Assembly: GCA_000493965.1 (NCBI GenBank)
Contig: AWNV01000106.1
Location: forward strand, 123-6,448
DNA length: 6,326 bases
Direction: 5' to 3'
From: Candidatus Aminicenans sakinawicola JGI OTU-1
GTDB lineage: Bacteria; Acidobacteriota; Aminicenantia; Aminicenantales; Aminicenantaceae
In this document: one piece after another, positions 4,445 through 6,326 of the stretch
How positions within the stretch are numbered: position 1 is the first letter of the stretch
Layout of the letters: the number at the start of each line of letters is the position of its first letter
The notes under the pieces: model-generated
The model's input: the letters and a program-made list of their open reading frames with translations, nothing else
The model's database searches: none
Told to the model about the DNA's origin: nothing
Position numbers and translations under genes: made by a program

Positions 4445-5704
4445 ATGAAAAGAACAATAATTGTTATTCCTATATTTCTTATTATCACAGTTTCAAGCAT
4501 GTTTGGGCAGTCGTACAGAACATTTGCTTCGGAACTTAGTTGGATTACAGAGAATGCGCGCTGGAAGATTGGCCCATTCAGAATCTATCCGAGGCTTCAA
4601 TTCAGAGATATTGGCTATGATGATAATGTATACTATCAGAGAGAAGAAGTGGGGTCTGTTTCTGATTATACAGCCACATTTTCTCCAGAGATAAGGACTT
4701 ATCTTCTTTTTCGTAATTATCTGATTCTCTCTTTTTCAGAAAATCCTGAATATGTTTACTATGTAAAAGAGAGCAGGGAACGGCGCTGGAACAACTCATT
4801 TTCTCCTTCGTTTAAACTGCTGCTGCTTGGCAGGTTTGTTGTTGGAGGTGGATATTCTTACAGCAATAGAAGATGGCGTGCTACGAGTGAATTTGATGTA
4901 AGGGCAAATGAGCATCGGGAAGCTTATAATGGAAGCTTGTTTTATGAGACAGCAAGAAGAACATCTTTTGGGCTTACAGTTTCTTCTCAGAGAATTTCCT
5001 ACGAAGATATAACAATGCCGGGGGAGGAGATTTATCTGTCACGGCTGTTGAACAGAAAAGAACAGAATGCTAATTTTGAGTTTTATTACAGGATTTTTTC
5101 TGAAACATTCTTTTTTTTGAGGGGAGGTTATACAGAGTACGATTTTGAACATGTTGATTATCACTGGAGAGATTCCTATTCTTACCAGGGTTTAGCAGGG
5201 ATGCGGTTTCCACTTTTGGGAAGAGTAAGGGGTACAATTTCGCTTGGCTATAAGAAGCTTATCCCAAGGACTGAAGAGAAGCAGGGTTTTTCAGGACTTA
5301 TTGGCGATACGAGTGTTGAGTACAGGGTGTGGCGGTTTGGATTTCGAGGACAGTACAGCAGGGACTGCCCTTTTTCATATTGGACGAATAACATCTATTA
5401 TATAATTGATAGCTATGTAGGGGGAATATCGTTTTATTTAACCAGGTTTTTCCGGATTGACTATAATTATAATTATGGTGAAGGGCGGTATCCCGAGCCT
5501 ATGATGACGTATATGCCGGATGGGAGTTATGAGGAGATAAAGAGAAAAGATACATATAGGACCAATACAATAGGTTTTGTTTTCAGGGTTATAAAGAATA
5601 CTGGAATTGGGATTAATGTTAGCTGGTGGAGCAGGGATTCGAATATTTACTGGGAAAACAGGGATAGGATGTTTGTTGGGGGATATTTAACATACGACTT
5701 CTAA
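4445..5704 (+). CDS. outer-membrane beta-barrel protein (BBP2/DUF560-like porin)
   Basis: The 419-residue product starts with a signal peptide: MKR, a hydrophobic core IIVIPIFLIITV and a likely cleavage near SMFGQ (residues 20-23). The rest is a run of alternating aromatic/hydrophobic strands with Gly and Tyr/Trp girdles (for example LLLLGRFVVGGGYSYSNRRW, RGTISLGYKK, RIDYNYNYGEG) and ends YLTYDF, the terminal phenylalanine recognised by the BAM machinery. The opening of the mature part, GPFRIYPRLQFRDIGYDDNVY, resembles BBP2/DUF560-type barrels in which 'P.l.....YddNvy' is the first strand; members are often linked with polysaccharide export or are of unknown role. No plug, TonB box or periplasmic domain is visible. 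AGGAAGAGG at about 4425-4433 is the ribosome site with slightly long spacing. It has its own promoter candidate, so it need not be in the phosphatase operon. Confidence 0.85.
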   Translation: MKRTIIVIPIFLIITVSSMFGQSYRTFASELSWITENARWKIGPFRIYPRLQFRDIGYDDNVYYQREEVGSVSDYTATFSPEIRTYLLFRNYLILSFSENPEYVYYVKESRERRWNNSFSPSFKLLLLGRFVVGGGYSYSNRRWRATSEFDVRANEHREAYNGSLFYETARRTSFGLTVSSQRISYEDITMPGEEIYLSRLLNRKEQNANFEFYYRIFSETFFFLRGGYTEYDFEHVDYHWRDSYSYQGLAGMRFPLLGRVRGTISLGYKKLIPRTEEKQGFSGLIGDTSVEYRVWRFGFRGQYSRDCPFSYWTNNIYYIIDSYVGGISFYLTRFFRIDYNYNYGEGRYPEPMMTYMPDGSYEEIKRKDTYRTNTIGFVFRVIKNTGIGINVSWWSRDSNIYWENRDRMFVGGYLTYDF

Positions 5705-5726
5705 TAGCAAAAAAGTGTAGCACAAA

Positions 5727-5791
5727 AAAAGGTACCAGGTACCCTTTTGCTTTTTGCTCTGGATTTTCAAGAAAGGTACCTGGTACCTTTT
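5727..5791. repeat. 17-bp perfect inverted repeat built from GGTACC boxes
   Basis: AAAAGGTACCAGGTACC (5727-5743) is the exact reverse complement of GGTACCTGGTACCTTTT (5775-5791), with a 31-base spacer. Each arm is itself two GGTACC palindromes around one A or T, so it can fold within each arm or as one long stem. A T-rich tract follows on each strand (TTTTGTTATTTTT on the plus strand). It lies between convergent genes, ending two bases before the cohesin-like gene's stop codon, so a two-way transcription terminator is plausible. The repeated-palindrome design also fits a REP/BIME-type element, consistent with transposase remnants at the other end of the window. Confidence 0.7.
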
Positions 5792-5792
5792 G

Positions 5793-6326
5793 TTATTTTT
5801 GCAGGGTGAATGTTGCGCTTGCAGGTTCGGGTGACATGCCTGCGATGTCATCGGTGTAGCTTTTTATGCTGACCTGGCATTGCTGACCGTTGGGGTATGT
5901 GCTGCCTGTCACTTTTAACTTGACTATGGCAATTGTCCCGCTGCTTCCTGTTGGAATCGATGTGCCGGCTCCTAAAAATCCTCCTATCTTCAAAGTGCCA
6001 GAGGTGGTTTCGTTTCCGGCCACTGCTGCCCAGCTTCCTGTTAAACTTCCTTTTTCTACGCTTTGAAATTCGAACATATTGGCATCAAAAGTCATTTCCA
6101 GCCCAAAGACCTTAATCTCGTTTTCATTTCCGGTAATAGATATAGGTACATTAACTGTGGTAGAGGCTGAACCCGAACTTGGATTGCAGTTAACTTCGAT
6201 TTTATTATCTGAAGCAGGCGGTGGAGGTGGTGGCTCTGGAGCGGACGCGGTTATTGTGGTTGAATCTGTGTCGTTGCTGGCTGCACTGTCGGTTACGGTG
6301 AGGGTTGCGGTGTAGGTGCCGGCAGA
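5793..6326 (-). CDS. secreted protein with a PKD-like segment and C-terminal cohesin-like domain (5' truncated)
   Basis: The minus-strand frame is open from the right edge to TAA at 5793-5795, giving 177 visible residues; the ATG at 6095 is internal, not the start. The first part, AGTYTATLTVTDSAASNDTD, is the typical final strand pair of a PKD or other Ig-like domain. A linker APEPPPPPPA follows. The rest, IEVNCNPSS through EMTFDANMFEFQSVEKGSLT, GTLKIGGFL and GTIAIVKLKVTGS to ATFTLQK, has the strand order and FDANMFEFQSVEKGSL signature of cohesin-type (cellulosome-anchoring-like) beta sandwiches. Cohesins bind dockerins, but outside cellulosomal clostridia they occur in surface and S-layer-associated proteins of unknown partner. 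No sorting signal follows the domain. It is more GC-rich than its neighbours and converges on the barrel gene. The full protein is probably large and multidomain. Confidence 0.8.
   Translation of the reverse strand, partial: SAGTYTATLTVTDSAASNDTDSTTITASAPEPPPPPPASDNKIEVNCNPSSGSASTTVNVPISITGNENEIKVFGLEMTFDANMFEFQSVEKGSLTGSWAAVAGNETTSGTLKIGGFLGAGTSIPTGSSGTIAIVKLKVTGSTYPNGQQCQVSIKSYTDDIAGMSPEPASATFTLQK

Noticed and set aside
4461..4799. Frames on both strands inside the beta-barrel gene
   Set aside because: The barrel frame has a signal peptide, strand pattern and terminal Phe; the alternatives have none of these.
6079..6315. Plus-strand frame with a GGGGGSGAD glycine run
   Set aside because: The glycine run is the antisense of the proline linker in the minus-strand PKD/cohesin-like protein.

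Overview
The window looks like chromosomal DNA of a moderately AT-rich, Gram-negative, probably uncultivated environmental bacterium. A 419-residue outer-membrane beta-barrel with a signal peptide and terminal phenylalanine gives the envelope type. REP-associated transposase debris, short dispersed repeats, tandem toxin-antitoxin genes and a PKD plus cohesin-like surface protein suggest a repeat-rich genome like those recovered from sediment or groundwater. The phylum cannot be fixed from the sequence.

Layout. Bases 2-139 hold the C-terminus of an unidentified protein. Bases 151-490 are debris: the N-terminus of a REP-associated tyrosine transposase joined in frame to the N-terminus of an AAA_14/DUF4143-type ATPase, which breaks after its Walker A motif. 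Bases 491-890 carry no gene, but hold an AATCTGTCCCCTTTT repeat, a GTCATTGC-type palindromic repeat and the likely promoter of the next gene. Bases 894-2202 encode a nearly complete AAA_14/DUF4143 ATPase split by a one-base frame change at a run of nine A. Bases 2292-3428 on the minus strand are four packed genes: an AbrB-type antitoxin, a RelE/ParE-type toxin, a HicA-type toxin and a HicB-type antitoxin. They read as two toxin-antitoxin modules transcribed together from a good sigma70-like promoter at 3480-3508. A second AATCTGTCCCCTTTT copy lies at 3593-3607, so ATPase and toxin-antitoxin genes sit between same-orientation 15-bp repeats, as in an accessory insertion.

To the right, a histidine-phosphatase gene (about 3732-4316) and the beta-barrel gene (4445-5704) run on the plus strand, the latter with its own promoter-like sequence overlapping a 14-bp palindrome. 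A long perfect inverted repeat built from GGTACC boxes (5727-5791) separates the barrel from a convergent minus-strand gene (5793 to beyond 6326). That gene encodes the C-terminus of a secreted protein: a PKD-like end, a proline linker and a terminal cohesin-like domain.

The most notable items are the four-gene composite toxin-antitoxin operon, the otherwise intact ATPase broken only at an A9 tract, the repeat pair bounding the accessory block, and the GGTACC inverted repeat. No wholly new system can be claimed from the sequence alone.
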